Of a stretch of 64,000 nt of DNA, positions 45,594 to 55,829 are shown piece after piece. The notes under the pieces are model-generated. The model did no database searches. It saw nothing but the letters and a program-made list of their open reading frames with translations, and was not told the origin of the DNA. Location: positions 68,132,784 to 68,196,783 of the forward strand of contig CM076849.1 of the NCBI GenBank assembly GCA_039519185.1, in the 5' to 3' direction. How positions within the stretch are numbered: the first letter of the stretch is position 1; each line of letters begins with the position of its first letter. Made by a program: the position numbers and the translations under genes. This stretch comes from Astragalus membranaceus. Taxonomy: Eukaryota; Streptophyta; Magnoliopsida; Fabales; Fabaceae.

Positions 45594-48500
45594 CTATGGA
45601 TAATAACTTTTCAGTTTCGTTGCGTTCCAAGTCCTCTCAATCTTTCTTCCTTGGAGGGTCTCCAATTTAAAGGCTCCCGTACGGGTTTTAGATAAAATTC
45701 GGTATGGGCCTTCCCAGTTTGGGGCGAGCTTTCCTTGGGAGGCGTTTTTCTGACCGACGTCGGCTCTTCTGAGTACCAGATCGCCTGGATCGAAATCTCT
45801 GTGAACGACTTTGGTGTTGTATCTGGTTGCAACTTTTTGTTTGATGATCGCTTCTCGGAGCGAGGCCCGACCTCGAATTTCATCGATGAGGTCGAGTTCT
45901 TCTCTTAAGGCTTGATCGTTATTGCTTTGTGTTTTGGGATTTGCCGTTCTCCAATTAAGTTCGCCGATCTCGACGGGGATGACCGCCTCGCTGCCGTAGG
46001 AGAGCCTAAAAGGTGTTTCTCCGGTGGAGCTTTGGGGGGTCGTCCGGTATCCCCAGAGGACGTAAGGCAATTCTTCTACCCAATTTCCTTTGGCATTGTC
46101 CAAACGTTGTTTTAGCCCGTTCAGTATTACTTTGTTTGCAGCCTCTGCTTGACCGTTGGTTTGAGGGTGCTCTACTGAAGTGAAATGGTGTTTAATTTTC
46201 AACTCGAGCATTAGTTTTCGAAATCCCGTGTCTGTGAATTGAGTCCCGTTGTCCGTCACTACTACCTCGGGGATCCTGAACCTACTCATAATGTTTTTCT
46301 TGAAGAATTTTATGCAGTTTTTTGCAGTGATGGTCGCCAAGGGTTCCGCTTCTATCCATTTGCTGAAGTAGTCTACTGCGACGATCAAGAATTTGACTTG
46401 TCCTGGTGCCTTTGCGAAAGGTCCGAGTAAGTCCATTCCCCACCATGCGAAGGGCCATGTGGAGGATAAACTTGTGAGGTCTGTGGGGGGAGCTATGTGG
46501 ACATTGGCGTGGATTTGGCATTTCTTGCATTTCTTCACATGATCACTAGCATCGCCAATCATGCTCGGCCAGTAATAACCGGCTCGAAGAGCTTTACGCG
46601 CTAAAGATCGAGCTCCCATGTGCTGGCCGCAGATTCCCTCATGAATTTCTGTCAATACATAAGCTGCTTCCTCTCCCTCGATGCATTTTATTAGCGGGGA
46701 AGAGAGGCTTCTTTTGTAAAGCGTTCCGTTGATGACTGAAAAATCCGAGGCCCTTCTCCTGATGTATTTAGCGTCGTTTCTGTCTAGGGGTTCTGTTCCT
46801 GCGACGATGTATTCTACAATTGGTGTGATCCAGCTGTCCGTTTCTTCGAGCATGCAGATGGTCGGGTTAAACAGAGGCGCGAGAGACACACTGGGTTTGT
46901 GGAGTGTTTCTTGGATGGTTGTCCTCTGGTTCCCTAGGGTTTTTGTGCTTGCGAGTTTGGCGAGGATATCAGCTCGTTGGTTTTCCGTTCTTGGGACATG
47001 AACTATCTCGCTTGCTTCAAATTTAGCCAATAGCGACCGTACCCGAAGTAGGTATTTTTGCAGGATCGGTTCTTTGGTCTCGTATTTACTTCCGATCTGG
47101 GAGACCACCAAGAGAGAGTCGGTATGAAGTTTTATTTGTTGGATTTGGAGGTCAATTGCCAGGCGAAGTCCGGCGATGCAAACCTCGTATTCTGCTTGGT
47201 TGTTCGAGGTGGGAAAACCGAATGTAAGGAAAACTTCGATGATGACCCCCGTCGGGCTTTCTAGCATGATCCCAGCGCCACTCCCTTTTGGATTAGAGGA
47301 CCCATCGACATATAGGATCCATATGTCAGATTCGATGTTAGCAGGCGTCATCTCGGCGATGAAGTCCACCAAAACTTGCGCTTTAAGTGCTGTTCGAGCT
47401 TCATATTTAATCCCGAACTCTGAGAGTTCCACAGCCCATTTGATCATTCTTCCAGCCAGATCGGGTCTATGGAGTATCTGCCTGATGGGGTAGTTAGTTC
47501 GGACGACTACCTGGTGGGCGACAAAATAGGCTCGAAAACGTCGAGCTGCGATAATGAGAGCTAGGGTGATTTTCTCGATTTTCTGATAACGACTCTCAGC
47601 TCCGTGCAGAGCCTTGCTTGCGAAGTAGATCGGGCTTTGCCCGGTTTCAAGCTCGCGCACCAGAACGGCAGCTAAAGCTTCTTCCGAGACCGCCAGATAT
47701 AGGTATAGTGTTTCCCCCTCATTTGGTCGAGTTAAAATTGGAGGCTCGGAGAGAGATTTTTTTAGTTGTTTCAAAGCTTCATCTTGTTCAGGCGTCCATT
47801 CGAAATCTCTTTCTTCTTTTTTGAGGATTTTAAAAAGTGGAAGAGATTTGAACACTGCATTTGATATGAAACGAGATAGAGCAGCTATCATTCCATTAAG
47901 TTTTTGCACTTGCCTCTTGGACGTCGAAGTTCGCATTTCTGTGACGGATCGACATTTATCCGGGATTGCCTCGATTCCTCTTTCTGTTAAGAAAAAACCC
48001 AAGAATTTCCCTGCTCGAACTCCGAATGTGCATTTCTCTGGGTTTAACCTCATTCTATTCTTTCGTACCTCATAAAAAATCGCTCTTAGATCGCTTATAT
48101 GGTCGTCATCACTTCTGCTCTTGGCGATCATATCGTCGAGGTAGACTTCTACGCTCTTACCGATCTGGTTTTGGAACACTTTGTTCATCATTCTTTGATA
48201 AGTTGCTCCAGCGTTTTTTAACCCAAATGGCATGACACGGTACGCGAAGTTTCCTCGGTCAGTGATGAAGGCAGTTTTTGCTTGATCTGGGGGAAACATG
48301 GCGATCTGGTTGTATCCGGAGTATGCGTCCATGAAGGATAATAACCGGAAACCGGAACCGTTGTCGACCAAACGATCGATGCTGGGGACCGAAAAAGCAT
48401 CTTTTGGGCAAGCTTTATTAAGATCGGTGTAGTCGACACACATACGCCATTTTCCGTTAGATTTCTTCACCAGGACTGGGTTTGATAACCAAGTTGTGTA

Positions 48501-48626
48501 TTTAACCTCGGAGATAAAGTTGGCTCTGATGAGGTCGTCTACTGCTAAGGCGGCAGCAATGGCTTTCTCTTTGCTTTGAGCCCGCTTTCTTTGGGCGATC
48601 CATTTTGCTTCTGGGTTTATCGCGAG
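45594..48626 (-). CDS. Element B pol: RT, two RNase H domains, integrase
   Basis: This is a continuous minus-strand frame from the TGA at 48627-48629 to the stop at 45594. Residues counted from the Met at 48470: RT with VDYTDLN at 12-18, FMDAYSGYNQI at 46-56 and an intact catalytic YLDD at 110-113; a retroviral-type RNase H at about 250-345; a second, archaeal-like RNase H at about 385-505 with YVDGSS, QAEYE and TDSLLV; integrase with a zinc-binding region (KCKKCQIH) at about 620-665, then WGMDLLGP, VTDNGTQF and NGQAEAANK giving the three acidic catalytic residues; and an end KIERTWNATKLKSYYP. The double RNase H is a Tat-lineage trait. RT copies the RNA, RNase H removes it, and integrase inserts the DNA. 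All visible catalytic residues are present. Confidence 0.93.
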   Translation of the reverse strand, partial: LAINPEAKWIAQRKRAQSKEKAIAAALAVDDLIRANFISEVKYTTWLSNPVLVKKSNGKWRMCVDYTDLNKACPKDAFSVPSIDRLVDNGSGFRLLSFMDAYSGYNQIAMFPPDQAKTAFITDRGNFAYRVMPFGLKNAGATYQRMMNKVFQNQIGKSVEVYLDDMIAKSRSDDDHISDLRAIFYEVRKNRMRLNPEKCTFGVRAGKFLGFFLTERGIEAIPDKCRSVTEMRTSTSKRQVQKLNGMIAALSRFISNAVFKSLPLFKILKKEERDFEWTPEQDEALKQLKKSLSEPPILTRPNEGETLYLYLAVSEEALAAVLVRELETGQSPIYFASKALHGAESRYQKIEKITLALIIAARRFRAYFVAHQVVVRTNYPIRQILHRPDLAGRMIKWAVELSEFGIKYEARTALKAQVLVDFIAEMTPANIESDIWILYVDGSSNPKGSGAGIMLESPTGVIIEVFLTFGFPTSNNQAEYEVCIAGLRLAIDLQIQQIKLHTDSLLVVSQIGSKYETKEPILQKYLLRVRSLLAKFEASEIVHVPRTENQRADILAKLASTKTLGNQRTTIQETLHKPSVSLAPLFNPTICMLEETDSWITPIVEYIVAGTEPLDRNDAKYIRRRASDFSVINGTLYKRSLSSPLIKCIEGEEAAYVLTEIHEGICGQHMGARSLARKALRAGYYWPSMIGDASDHVKKCKKCQIHANVHIAPPTDLTSLSSTWPFAWWGMDLLGPFAKAPGQVKFLIVAVDYFSKWIEAEPLATITAKNCIKFFKKNIMSRFRIPEVVVTDNGTQFTDTGFRKLMLELKIKHHFTSVEHPQTNGQAEAANKVILNGLKQRLDNAKGNWVEELPYVLWGYRTTPQSSTGETPFRLSYGSEAVIPVEIGELNWRTANPKTQSNNDQALREELDLIDEIRGRASLREAIIKQKVATRYNTKVVHRDFDPGDLVLRRADVGQKNASQGKLAPNWEGPYRILSKTRTGAFKLETLQGRKIERTWNATKLKSYYP

Positions 48627-51386
48627 TCAATGGCAAGCAACCTCTGGTGGGATCCCAGGCATGTCTTCGGCCGACCAAGCGAAGATGTCTTTGAAATCAT
48701 TAAGACATTGGGTTAAATCGATCTTGATTTTTTTCGGAAGGTCGATCCCTATTTTGATATTTTGGGAGGGGTCTGAACCGAGCTGTATTTCGACGAACTT
48801 TCCATCAGGCTCTGGTCTTTTGATTTTTCGTTTGAGCTCTTTGGTTAGCTCGTCGACGTCTTTCTGATTTTCGACTTTCGGATCGCAGCCGGTTTCTATG
48901 TTAGTGGCGGTGTTAACTTCAGTCGATCTACCTTTTGGCAGTTTGGGAGTCGACACTTCTTCCGAAGGGGGAACCCCTTCATGCTCCGAAGCTTTTCGTT
49001 CGTTCTTCATCCATAGGAAAAAACACCTGGAGGCCGACTCTAAATCAGAGTTCAGAGTGATAACTTTGTTGCAGAGAGAGTGGAACTTCATCTTTAAGTG
49101 TGTGGTGGATGTAACCGCCCCGAGCCTGCCGAGGGTCGGTCTTCCTATAATACCGTTGTATATGGATTCACAAGGTAAGACGAGGAATTTGGTCTTGACG
49201 GTTCGAACCATTGGTTCGGCTCCGTAGGTAACCATTAGCTCCAGATGCCCAAGGGGTTTCGTTCGAGATCCGTTAAAGCCGGACAGAGCCGTTCCTCTAT
49301 AAGGGGTGAGTTCCTCTTTGTCGATCCCCATTTTGTTCAGAAGATCGATAAAGAGGATGTCTGATGAGCTCCCCTGATCGACCAAGATCCTACGTACCTC
49401 CCTATTGGCTATGATCGCCGATAGTAAGAGAGGTACGTGTTTGTTAGCCTTTCCGTCAATAAGGTCGTTATCACTAAAAGATAATGGAGGTCGATTGGTC
49501 TTGATCGGGGTTGTTGACGTTGAAGCCACGCATAACAGTTCCTTCCATTTTCTTTTCATTGATTTTCCTGATCCTTCATGATCGAATCCTCCAGTTATCA
49601 TCATGATAATCGAACGTTTTTTATCCAGTTCTTCGTGGTCTGGGTCGATCACTTCTTTTCCTTTTGCCCTAGGATTTTCATTTCTTTCTCTTCCGATATT
49701 GTCAGATCGTTCTCCCTCCCTTTTGACATAAGAAGATAGTTTTCCCCGTTTTATTAAATCTTCAATGTCATCCTTTAGGGCGTTGCAATGGTTTGTGTCA
49801 TGGCCATTGCTTCTGTGGTATCGGCAGTATTTGTTGGCCTTCTGCCCAGGCCGGATAGGTAAGGACCTGGGAGGCTTGACGTCCCTGAATTCGACGTTCC
49901 AACATTCCCCTAGTAACTGGGCGTTGGAGACGTTGAGTTCGGTATATACCTGGTGGCGATTTTTCTTACCGATGTTCCACGAATTTTTACGAGGGTCGAT
50001 CTCGATGTGGCGTTTCGACGGTTCTGTATGTGACGATGTTTTGTCGACTTTGGAATTTTCTTCTTCATTAATAAAGCACTGGGATAGCTCGAGGAATTCT
50101 TGAAGGGTGTTAGGTTCCCAGGTGTTGATGTGCTTTCGGAACGAGCTTCCAGGGAGCAGACCTTGGGCCATGAAGAAGATTCGGAAAGCGTCGTCTAACT
50201 GCCGAACCTGAAGAGCTTCGATGTTGAATCGCTCTATATATTCTCTCAGGGGCTCATTTCCCTTCTGGACAATAGATGCTAAAACATTTTTGTTTTTGGG
50301 TTTGCTCTTGGAATGGGCAAAGTGCACCGAGAAGTGTTTCGCTAACTGGTCCCATGAGGAAATGGTATTCGACCTTAACGTCCGAAACCATTCGGAAGCC
50401 ATTTTGTCCAGGGTTAACGGGAATATTCGGCATTTCATTTCCATGGGTACGTTTCGATACTGCATGGTTGTGTCAAATTGGTCTAGATGCCTGTCGGGGT
50501 CGCCCGTCTCGTCGTAAGTCTTCAGTCCTCCAGGTGGTTTTTCGAGATACCGTGGGACCCGGAAGTTGTCGATCGATTTTGTGAAAGGACCTTTTCGCCC
50601 AGGTTGATTCTCCCGTGACAGTGGTTGGTGTCTGCGATGAGGTTCAGGATGTCCGTATCGTCGTGTTTGATTGTTTTGAATGCTGTCACGGCTTCTTGAT
50701 CGTCTCCTTGACGAGGTCGAGCCTTCAAGATCGTCGAAACGGCGAGCCAGAGGAGAACGGGATCCATTCCCTCGGTGGCGGCGTGGAGGAGAATGAGTAT
50801 CATCAAGATCGTCATATTGTCGAGCTGATGGAGAACGAGAATCATTCCCTTGGTGATGGCATGGGGAAGGATGAAGATCGTCGAGACCATTATGTTGTCG
50901 AGCCGGAGGAGAACGGGAACCATTTCCTCGTTGACGGCGTGCGGGGGAACGATGATTGAGCTTTCTCCGAGGGGGTGATCGATGAAAAAGTATTCTTCGA
51001 GTTGGGCGTCGTTCCTCCAGGGAGCCCTGCCCGGACGATTGCTCGTCCAGAACGTTCCGACCTTGCAGTCTCGCTACTTCGGCTTCGAGGTTAGCGAAAC
51101 GGTTGCTTCTTTCTTCATTTACGGCTTCTTGCCGAGCCAATAGCTGAACGAGCTGTTGAACCGCGTCGGTCAAGGCCGGAAGTAATTGAGGAGGAGATGG
51201 CAGGCTCGTTTCATCTGCGCCCGAATGTGCTCGGGATGGTCCCGTGTTGGGATATCGGCTTCGTGTTTGCGACGAATTCGTGAGTTCCTGGACGTGGCCT
51301 TCAGGGGTTTGCTGAGGGCCGAGCTCAGGTTCGGCCATGAGACTAGTCGGTATTGAACGGCGCGTTGGTGCCATTAATAAGTTCAA
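48627..51386 (-). CDS. Element B Gag and protease
   Basis: A 919-codon frame from the Met at 51386. Residues 100-260 are rich in Arg, Ser and His with repeats such as GNGSRSPPARQ. A Gag core follows at about 300-430 (MASEWFRTLRSNTISSWDQL, then LREYIERFNIEALQVRQLDD). A zinc-finger-like KYCRYHRSNGHDTNHC lies near 520. The aspartic protease motif ILVDQGSSSDILF is near 685. The frame ends CH and TGA at 48627-48629, whereas element A has an arginine at the matching position (VCHRLCLNP) and pol continues in the same frame right after the stop. A CGA to TGA change is the simplest cause. Gag forms particles and protease processes the polyprotein. Confidence 0.93.
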   Translation of the reverse strand: MNLLMAPTRRSIPTSLMAEPELGPQQTPEGHVQELTNSSQTRSRYPNTGPSRAHSGADETSLPSPPQLLPALTDAVQQLVQLLARQEAVNEERSNRFANLEAEVARLQGRNVLDEQSSGQGSLEERRPTRRILFHRSPPRRKLNHRSPARRQRGNGSRSPPARQHNGLDDLHPSPCHHQGNDSRSPSARQYDDLDDTHSPPRRHRGNGSRSPLARRFDDLEGSTSSRRRSRSRDSIQNNQTRRYGHPEPHRRHQPLSRENQPGRKGPFTKSIDNFRVPRYLEKPPGGLKTYDETGDPDRHLDQFDTTMQYRNVPMEMKCRIFPLTLDKMASEWFRTLRSNTISSWDQLAKHFSVHFAHSKSKPKNKNVLASIVQKGNEPLREYIERFNIEALQVRQLDDAFRIFFMAQGLLPGSSFRKHINTWEPNTLQEFLELSQCFINEEENSKVDKTSSHTEPSKRHIEIDPRKNSWNIGKKNRHQVYTELNVSNAQLLGECWNVEFRDVKPPRSLPIRPGQKANKYCRYHRSNGHDTNHCNALKDDIEDLIKRGKLSSYVKREGERSDNIGRERNENPRAKGKEVIDPDHEELDKKRSIIMMITGGFDHEGSGKSMKRKWKELLCVASTSTTPIKTNRPPLSFSDNDLIDGKANKHVPLLLSAIIANREVRRILVDQGSSSDILFIDLLNKMGIDKEELTPYRGTALSGFNGSRTKPLGHLELMVTYGAEPMVRTVKTKFLVLPCESIYNGIIGRPTLGRLGAVTSTTHLKMKFHSLCNKVITLNSDLESASRCFFLWMKNERKASEHEGVPPSEEVSTPKLPKGRSTEVNTATNIETGCDPKVENQKDVDELTKELKRKIKRPEPDGKFVEIQLGSDPSQNIKIGIDLPKKIKIDLTQCLNDFKDIFAWSAEDMPGIPPEVACH

Positions 51387-51420
51387 GGAGAAGGTGAGAA
51401 AAATAGGGTATTGATTCCTC

Positions 51421-51435
51421 CCACTGTGGTCGCCA
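51421..51435 (-). promoter_or_regulatory. Element B primer-binding site
   Basis: On the minus strand TGGCGACCACAGTGG starts one base inside the 5' LTR. It differs from the element A site (TGGCGCCCACCGTGG), so the two elements may use different tRNA primers or one may carry mutations. Confidence 0.85.
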
Positions 51436-51436
51436 A

Positions 51437-51871
51437 TGTTCTGTACTGTGCTTCCGACCTTAATGATCGGTTTTATGCAGTTAGTAGGTGCTTTCTCCTT
51501 GATTCTGTTTTAATGTCCAGGTCTTGAGATATTCGATGTTTTCCGATGTTGAGGTGTCCGAGGTTGATAATCTTAAGGTTTCCGAGGTTGTCGATCTTGA
51601 GGTGTCTGATGTTGTTCCTGCAATAACACTCCGACGCTCAAGTCAGTATTTTGAGTTAATGAGTATTGTGTTGGGAAAAATCTTACCATTAATGAGCTTT
51701 GAATGCTGTATTTATAGATTTGGAGTGGTGTTTGTTGTGGCCGATTTAGGCCGTCCGATCTCGTGAAATGATCTTGGCCATTGAAGATTTGGACTCTAAT
51801 GATTTGATTGGGCTTCTCAGAAATTGGGCCTTTGGAGGGAGTGTAAATAGTAAACACTATAATTACCATAA

Positions 51872-51873
<2 letters not shown>
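51437..51873 (-). repeat. Element B 5' LTR
   Basis: 437 bp, same termini as the left LTR. The seven differences from the left copy are all A/G or C/T changes. Directly outside is CTATA, then an AT run (51875-51904). Confidence 0.95.
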
Positions 51874-51904
<31 letters not shown>

Positions 51905-51909
<5 letters not shown>

Positions 51910-52121
51910 CTAAGTTAATAACCTAACCATGCATGCATGCTTTCCCATATCCAATAATGTTTTAACGTCTGCAACTTTTGGCTTCTTCCCACGGTTAACC
52001 GACCATGTGGCTTCTGCGATAGACAATATTTAGGCAAACACAGAAATCATGATCAAAGTACTACGTGCAAAGAACTTGTTTAAAATAATTTAAAGAACCG
52101 TCAAATTAAACCCAACACATG
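51905..52121. other. Intergenic sequence right of element B
   Basis: AT-rich sequence with TGCATGCATGC near 51932-51942. No gene is seen. Its last eight bases AACACATG are the left duplication of the next element. Confidence 0.5.
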
Positions 52122-52462
52122 CAGGCACGGATCTACTTGATCTTAATTGGGGGCATTTGCCCCCACTTGAAAAATTATTTTGGTTGGAAATATATATAAC
52201 AAATTTATTTTGCCCCCATAAAAAAATAAAGGTTGTCCCATAAGATAAATTAAATGTAGAAATTCACAAGGCATAAATAAAAAGAAACGTAAATTGGTAC
52301 TAATTTTATCTTTTTAGCTATGTATTTATAGAAATTTAGGTATTTTAAGGTTTCTTTGTAATGAAATTATGTTCTTTGTAAAGTTTATAATAATTTTTTT
52401 AAGAAAATTTTATAGGCTATTTTTTTCGCCCCCACTAGTAAAAATTTCTGGATCTCTCACTG
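52122..52462. mobile_element. hAT-like non-autonomous element, 341 bp
   Basis: It starts CAGGCACGGATCTA and ends GGATCTCTCACTG, imperfect inverted repeats of the CAG...CTG type. Flanks AACACATG (52114-52121) and AACACCTG (52463-52470) match at 7 of 8 bases, fitting an old 8 bp hAT duplication. Inside are facing GGGGGCATTTGCCCCCACT and CGCCCCCACTAGT blocks. It is non-coding. Confidence 0.6.
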
Positions 52463-52470
52463 AACACCTG

Positions 52471-52990
52471 CAAAGAATCCATTCCTAATCAGTGCGACAA
52501 CTTTATAACTTTTTTGCCGGCCGGTTACTTGGATTATCATTTATCAGGAAGCAATAGACAAAAAATAGTTATGGATTGCATGCACGTGAAACTCTGATAG
52601 AATCTCCTAGTAATCTGAAATGAAGATATCGGATTATGAAATTTATTTTATTTTTTTTTGACAAAATGAAATTTATTTGTTCATTGTTATAAAATACTAC
52701 TATGATCTTGGATCCACAATTAAGATAAAAAAAGTATTTTTTTTCCAAAATATAAGTAATAAATACTTTTAAGATGTATTAAATGATCATTCTCTCACTT
52801 TACTCCTACTTAAGTAATGTAACTAAATGTGATATCATTAATTAGAAATTAAATCATTATTTATTGAAAAAGAAAACGGCAATTTTGGAAAAAAAGTTGT
52901 TAATTTGTTAGTCTTATAAAATTATAATAGTTGATTTCAATGTCATTTCTTAGTCTACGTGATGTTGGTGTTTGTTTTTTATATTGTGGA
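52471..52990. other. AT-rich intergenic sequence
   Basis: It has no gene and no repeat that I recognise beyond poly-T runs. Confidence 0.5.
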
Positions 52991-52994
52991 TCGG

Positions 52995-53352
52995 AGATCA
53001 TAGTAGTATTTGGGGATGGCAGCGCTTTTTAAAAAGCGCTACCCATTCATTTCCGTGTTTTGGGCATAAGTAGCACTTTTTAAAAAGCGCTGCCCATCGC
53101 CCCAACGCGTTCCACCATAGGCAGCGCTTCCTAAAAAGCACTGCCCATCGTCCCCAGCGCGTTCACCATAGGCAGCGCTTCCTAAAAAGCGCTGCCCATT
53201 GCCCCAGCGCATTTTAACCAAAAGCAGCGCTTCCTTAAAAAGCGCTGCCCATTTCCAGCGCGTTTTAACCAAAAGCAGCGCTTCCTTAAAGAGTGCTGCC
53301 CAATAAAGCACCATTTTTCTCAACTTCTGGCGTTGTGTAATCTCCACTCGTG
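52995..53352. mobile_element. CACTA-like terminal fragment with palindromic repeats
   Basis: Six modules of the type GGCAGCGCTTCCTAAAAAGC + GCTGCC, each a near-perfect palindrome, are separated by CATCGCCCCAGCGCG-type spacers of 25-30 bp. They end at CTCCACTCGTG (53342-53352), close to the CCACTAGTG terminus seen in the intact CACTA element of this window. No left end is found. It is read as one end of a truncated CACTA element of another family. A 102-codon minus-strand open stretch is just the repeats. Confidence 0.5.
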
Positions 53353-53943
53353 CTTAGGATGAAATTTCGCACTAACCAACAGTTTGTCCCCTGCGAGAAT
53401 CGAATCTGAGAGTACCAGGTCAACCTCTGGTATTCCAGGATAGATTATGGCACCGTGGACTATATCAACTTAAGGTTGATTAGTCTTATTTTTTTTTTGA
53501 GAAATCAAGAATATATTTTCAGGTTAGGTTGACTACAATCAAGATTCAAGAGTATAACTCACTTTTTTTTTGTCAAAAGAGTAACTCACTTAATTGTTCC
53601 ATGAGTCCCTCCAAAGTGGGCCATGATAGTAATGCAAAGCCCACCAACTATATGTCAATCGGGCTAGACTGAGTAATAAGCTCTAGGAAAAATTAAAGAG
53701 ACAATTATTTTTTTGACCAAAGGAAAAAAGAGACAATTATTAACGCCCTTATTTTTTTCTAACATATGCATCCCCTTTTCCCAAATCTCTGTCCGAAATC
53801 TCTCTCCCAAATCTTTTGATATTTTTAGTAAATAGGGTATGTACTAAGAAAATATTAACTAGGTAAATATATAGACTAAAATATCCTCATTTGATACTTT
53901 GACCACTCTAAAAAGTCCAACACTTTCCAAGTAGGTGCATTTG
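53353..53943. other. Intergenic sequence between repeat elements
   Basis: No gene is seen. It contains a stretch (53390-53460) with a CTGCGAGAATCGAATCTGAG string, vaguely like a tRNA-derived repeat but without a full tRNA or paired promoter boxes. Confidence 0.45.
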
Positions 53944-53951
53944 GAAGTAGT

Positions 53952-54564
53952 CAGGGGCGGAGGGTGGTGTGCTAATGGGGTAGTTTTAGCTACCCAAAAA
54001 TAAATATATACTTGAGTAATTAGGTATATTTTATATTTAGCTACCCCAATAATATATTATTTACCTACCTTAATCAAGTTTATTTTTCTAAAGAGATAAA
54101 AGAACAACAAGTCCATTAGTCTATTATTATCTTAAACAAATTTGGTGATTATTGTCAACTTGGTGATTTTGGTTCCTGTCTTTTACTTTAGACAATTTTG
54201 GTCCCTAATTTTCTTTGTTTGACAATTTTTGTCCTCATACTTTTTAATTGGGCTTTTAGTTTCTTTAAATTATGAACTATTCGCACTTTTTGATGCCCAA
54301 AAATCTTGAATTTTGAGAAAATGGAGGACCAAAATTGCACAATGCATAATTTTTGGAACCATCAGTGCAATGAAAAAAAATCAGAGAGACTAAAATTACC
54401 AAATTGGGAGAGAAAAATAGCCAAAAGTAAAATAGAATTATTAAACTCGCGAATCAAAAACAATTGTGGGACAAAAAATGCAAGTAAACCTTTATACTTA
54501 TCCCTCTCGTAAAATTACATTTATATTTTGCCACCCCATAAAAAACGGGCAAGCTCTGCCACCG
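53952..54564. mobile_element. hAT-like non-autonomous element, 613 bp
   Basis: It begins CAGGGGCGGAGG and ends AGCTCTGCCACCG, imperfect inverted ends, and GAAGTAGT occurs immediately outside both (53944-53951, 54565-54572), a perfect 8 bp duplication. Its sequence is otherwise AT-rich with a short 68-codon open stretch of no known domain. Size and lack of transposase make it non-autonomous. Confidence 0.65.
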
Positions 54565-54572
54565 GAAGTAGT

Positions 54573-55475
54573 GTGTATAATGGGAATATTCACTCTTGGA
54601 AACTCAAAAATTCACTAATATTTTGGTAATGGAAATTTACATTTATAAGTAGTACTGAGATATTAGTTTTGGTATTATACCTACTAAAGACTCAATCATA
54701 ATAGTCTCTTGATTTATTAAGAGTATAGTTAGAAGTAATGGGTAGTTAAATTAGTATTAGATTCGTAAAACATCAAAAGTTATAAGATAAAATTAAAAGA
54801 CTAAAACATTGAATTAAGATATGGAACGGAGAGAATATTAATTAGAGATGTATTGGTTATCAAAAAAAATTAGAGATGTATTTTTTACTCATTTAGCATA
54901 TAAAAGTTTATTTTCAGAAATAAAGTATATTAAAAGTTGGGAATTGGATAGGAAATACACAAGGTTTGTATTTACAAATGCTAGAACAAGTTACAACCTA
55001 AACTGACTTTAGTAAACCGAAGACACATAGATCAGTCCTATCGGAATGAGACTACTCTCTCTAGAATTAAATAAAAACAAAAAATGCCCATATGTTTAAT
55101 TAGTCAAAATTCCCATCTCATACATGTACTTTATTACTTATAATTAAATAATTAAATCTGAAATAGTATATCCTAATCGAAGTATATAGCGCTCAATGTA
55201 GATGAGATACATGGTGATGGTGGTAGAATAGTTGTGGACTCAATCAACTTGGGCTGGAAGAACTGAGCCCCCGGGACCAGACCAGAAGAAGATACAACGT
55301 GCTGATTCTATGTGCGAGTCACCCACCACAGTCGACGCCCACCGGATTGGAATAATCAAAATGTATATCTTAATAACCAACAGGTATACAATGGGATACT
55401 TCACTTCAGTTGCTTTATCCTATACTTTGTGTTATTTATTTTTAATATAAAAAGAAAATTTGTATGAAAACTACA
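54573..55475. other. AT-rich intergenic sequence left of element C
   Basis: No gene is supported. A less AT-rich stretch at 55225-55350 has a 72-codon open frame but no domain. Confidence 0.5.
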
Positions 55476-55829
55476 TGTTTTGTATCGTATCTCCGAACTT
55501 GTGTCCGATCTTGAGCACGGTGTCCGATCCGAGATAGTTGATAGGTGTAGTCCTTGATCGATCGTTGTCCGATCCGAGGTGGGGTGTGGTACCTGCAAAG
55601 ATACTCTGACGCTCAAATCAGGGAGGTAATTAATTACAGATAGAGATTTGGGGTTAATGTGTGTACCTTTAATGAAGCATTGAATGCTTATTTATAGAGT
55701 TTGGTGGTGTTTCACCCGATGGATCTGGACCGTCCGATCTTGCGCTGCGATCTTGGCCATTGATGAGTGGACATTGCTTTCTTGAATGGGCCTTTGGGGG
55801 TGTGGTTAGCAAAGGCTCTATCCATAACA
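55476..55829 (-). repeat. Element C 3' LTR
   Basis: 354 bp. It shares with element B LTRs the layout CTCTGACGCTCAAATCAG and TATTTATAG and the GGGCCTTTGGGGG segment near the edge, but is clearly diverged, so C is a separate family or an older member. Confidence 0.8.

Larger units (their letters stand above)
41210..51873 (-). mobile_element. Element B: young Tat/Retand-like LTR retrotransposon
   Basis: Two 437 bp LTRs (41210-41646, 51437-51873) differ at seven positions, all transitions, and CTATA flanks both ends (41205-41209, 51874-51878). A TGGCGACCACAGTGG primer-binding site lies beside the right LTR on the minus strand. The 10,664 bp element encodes Gag-protease, RT with two RNase H domains and integrase in one frame with a single internal stop, and a separate plus-strand gene near its 3' LTR. 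LTR difference of 1.6% points to a recent insertion, well under a million years under a commonly used plant LTR substitution rate (inference). Confidence 0.95.

Noticed and set aside
53390..53460. tRNA-like or SINE-like string
   Set aside because: Only a weak B-box-like CGAATC is visible, with no A box, cloverleaf or poly-A tail at a sensible distance.
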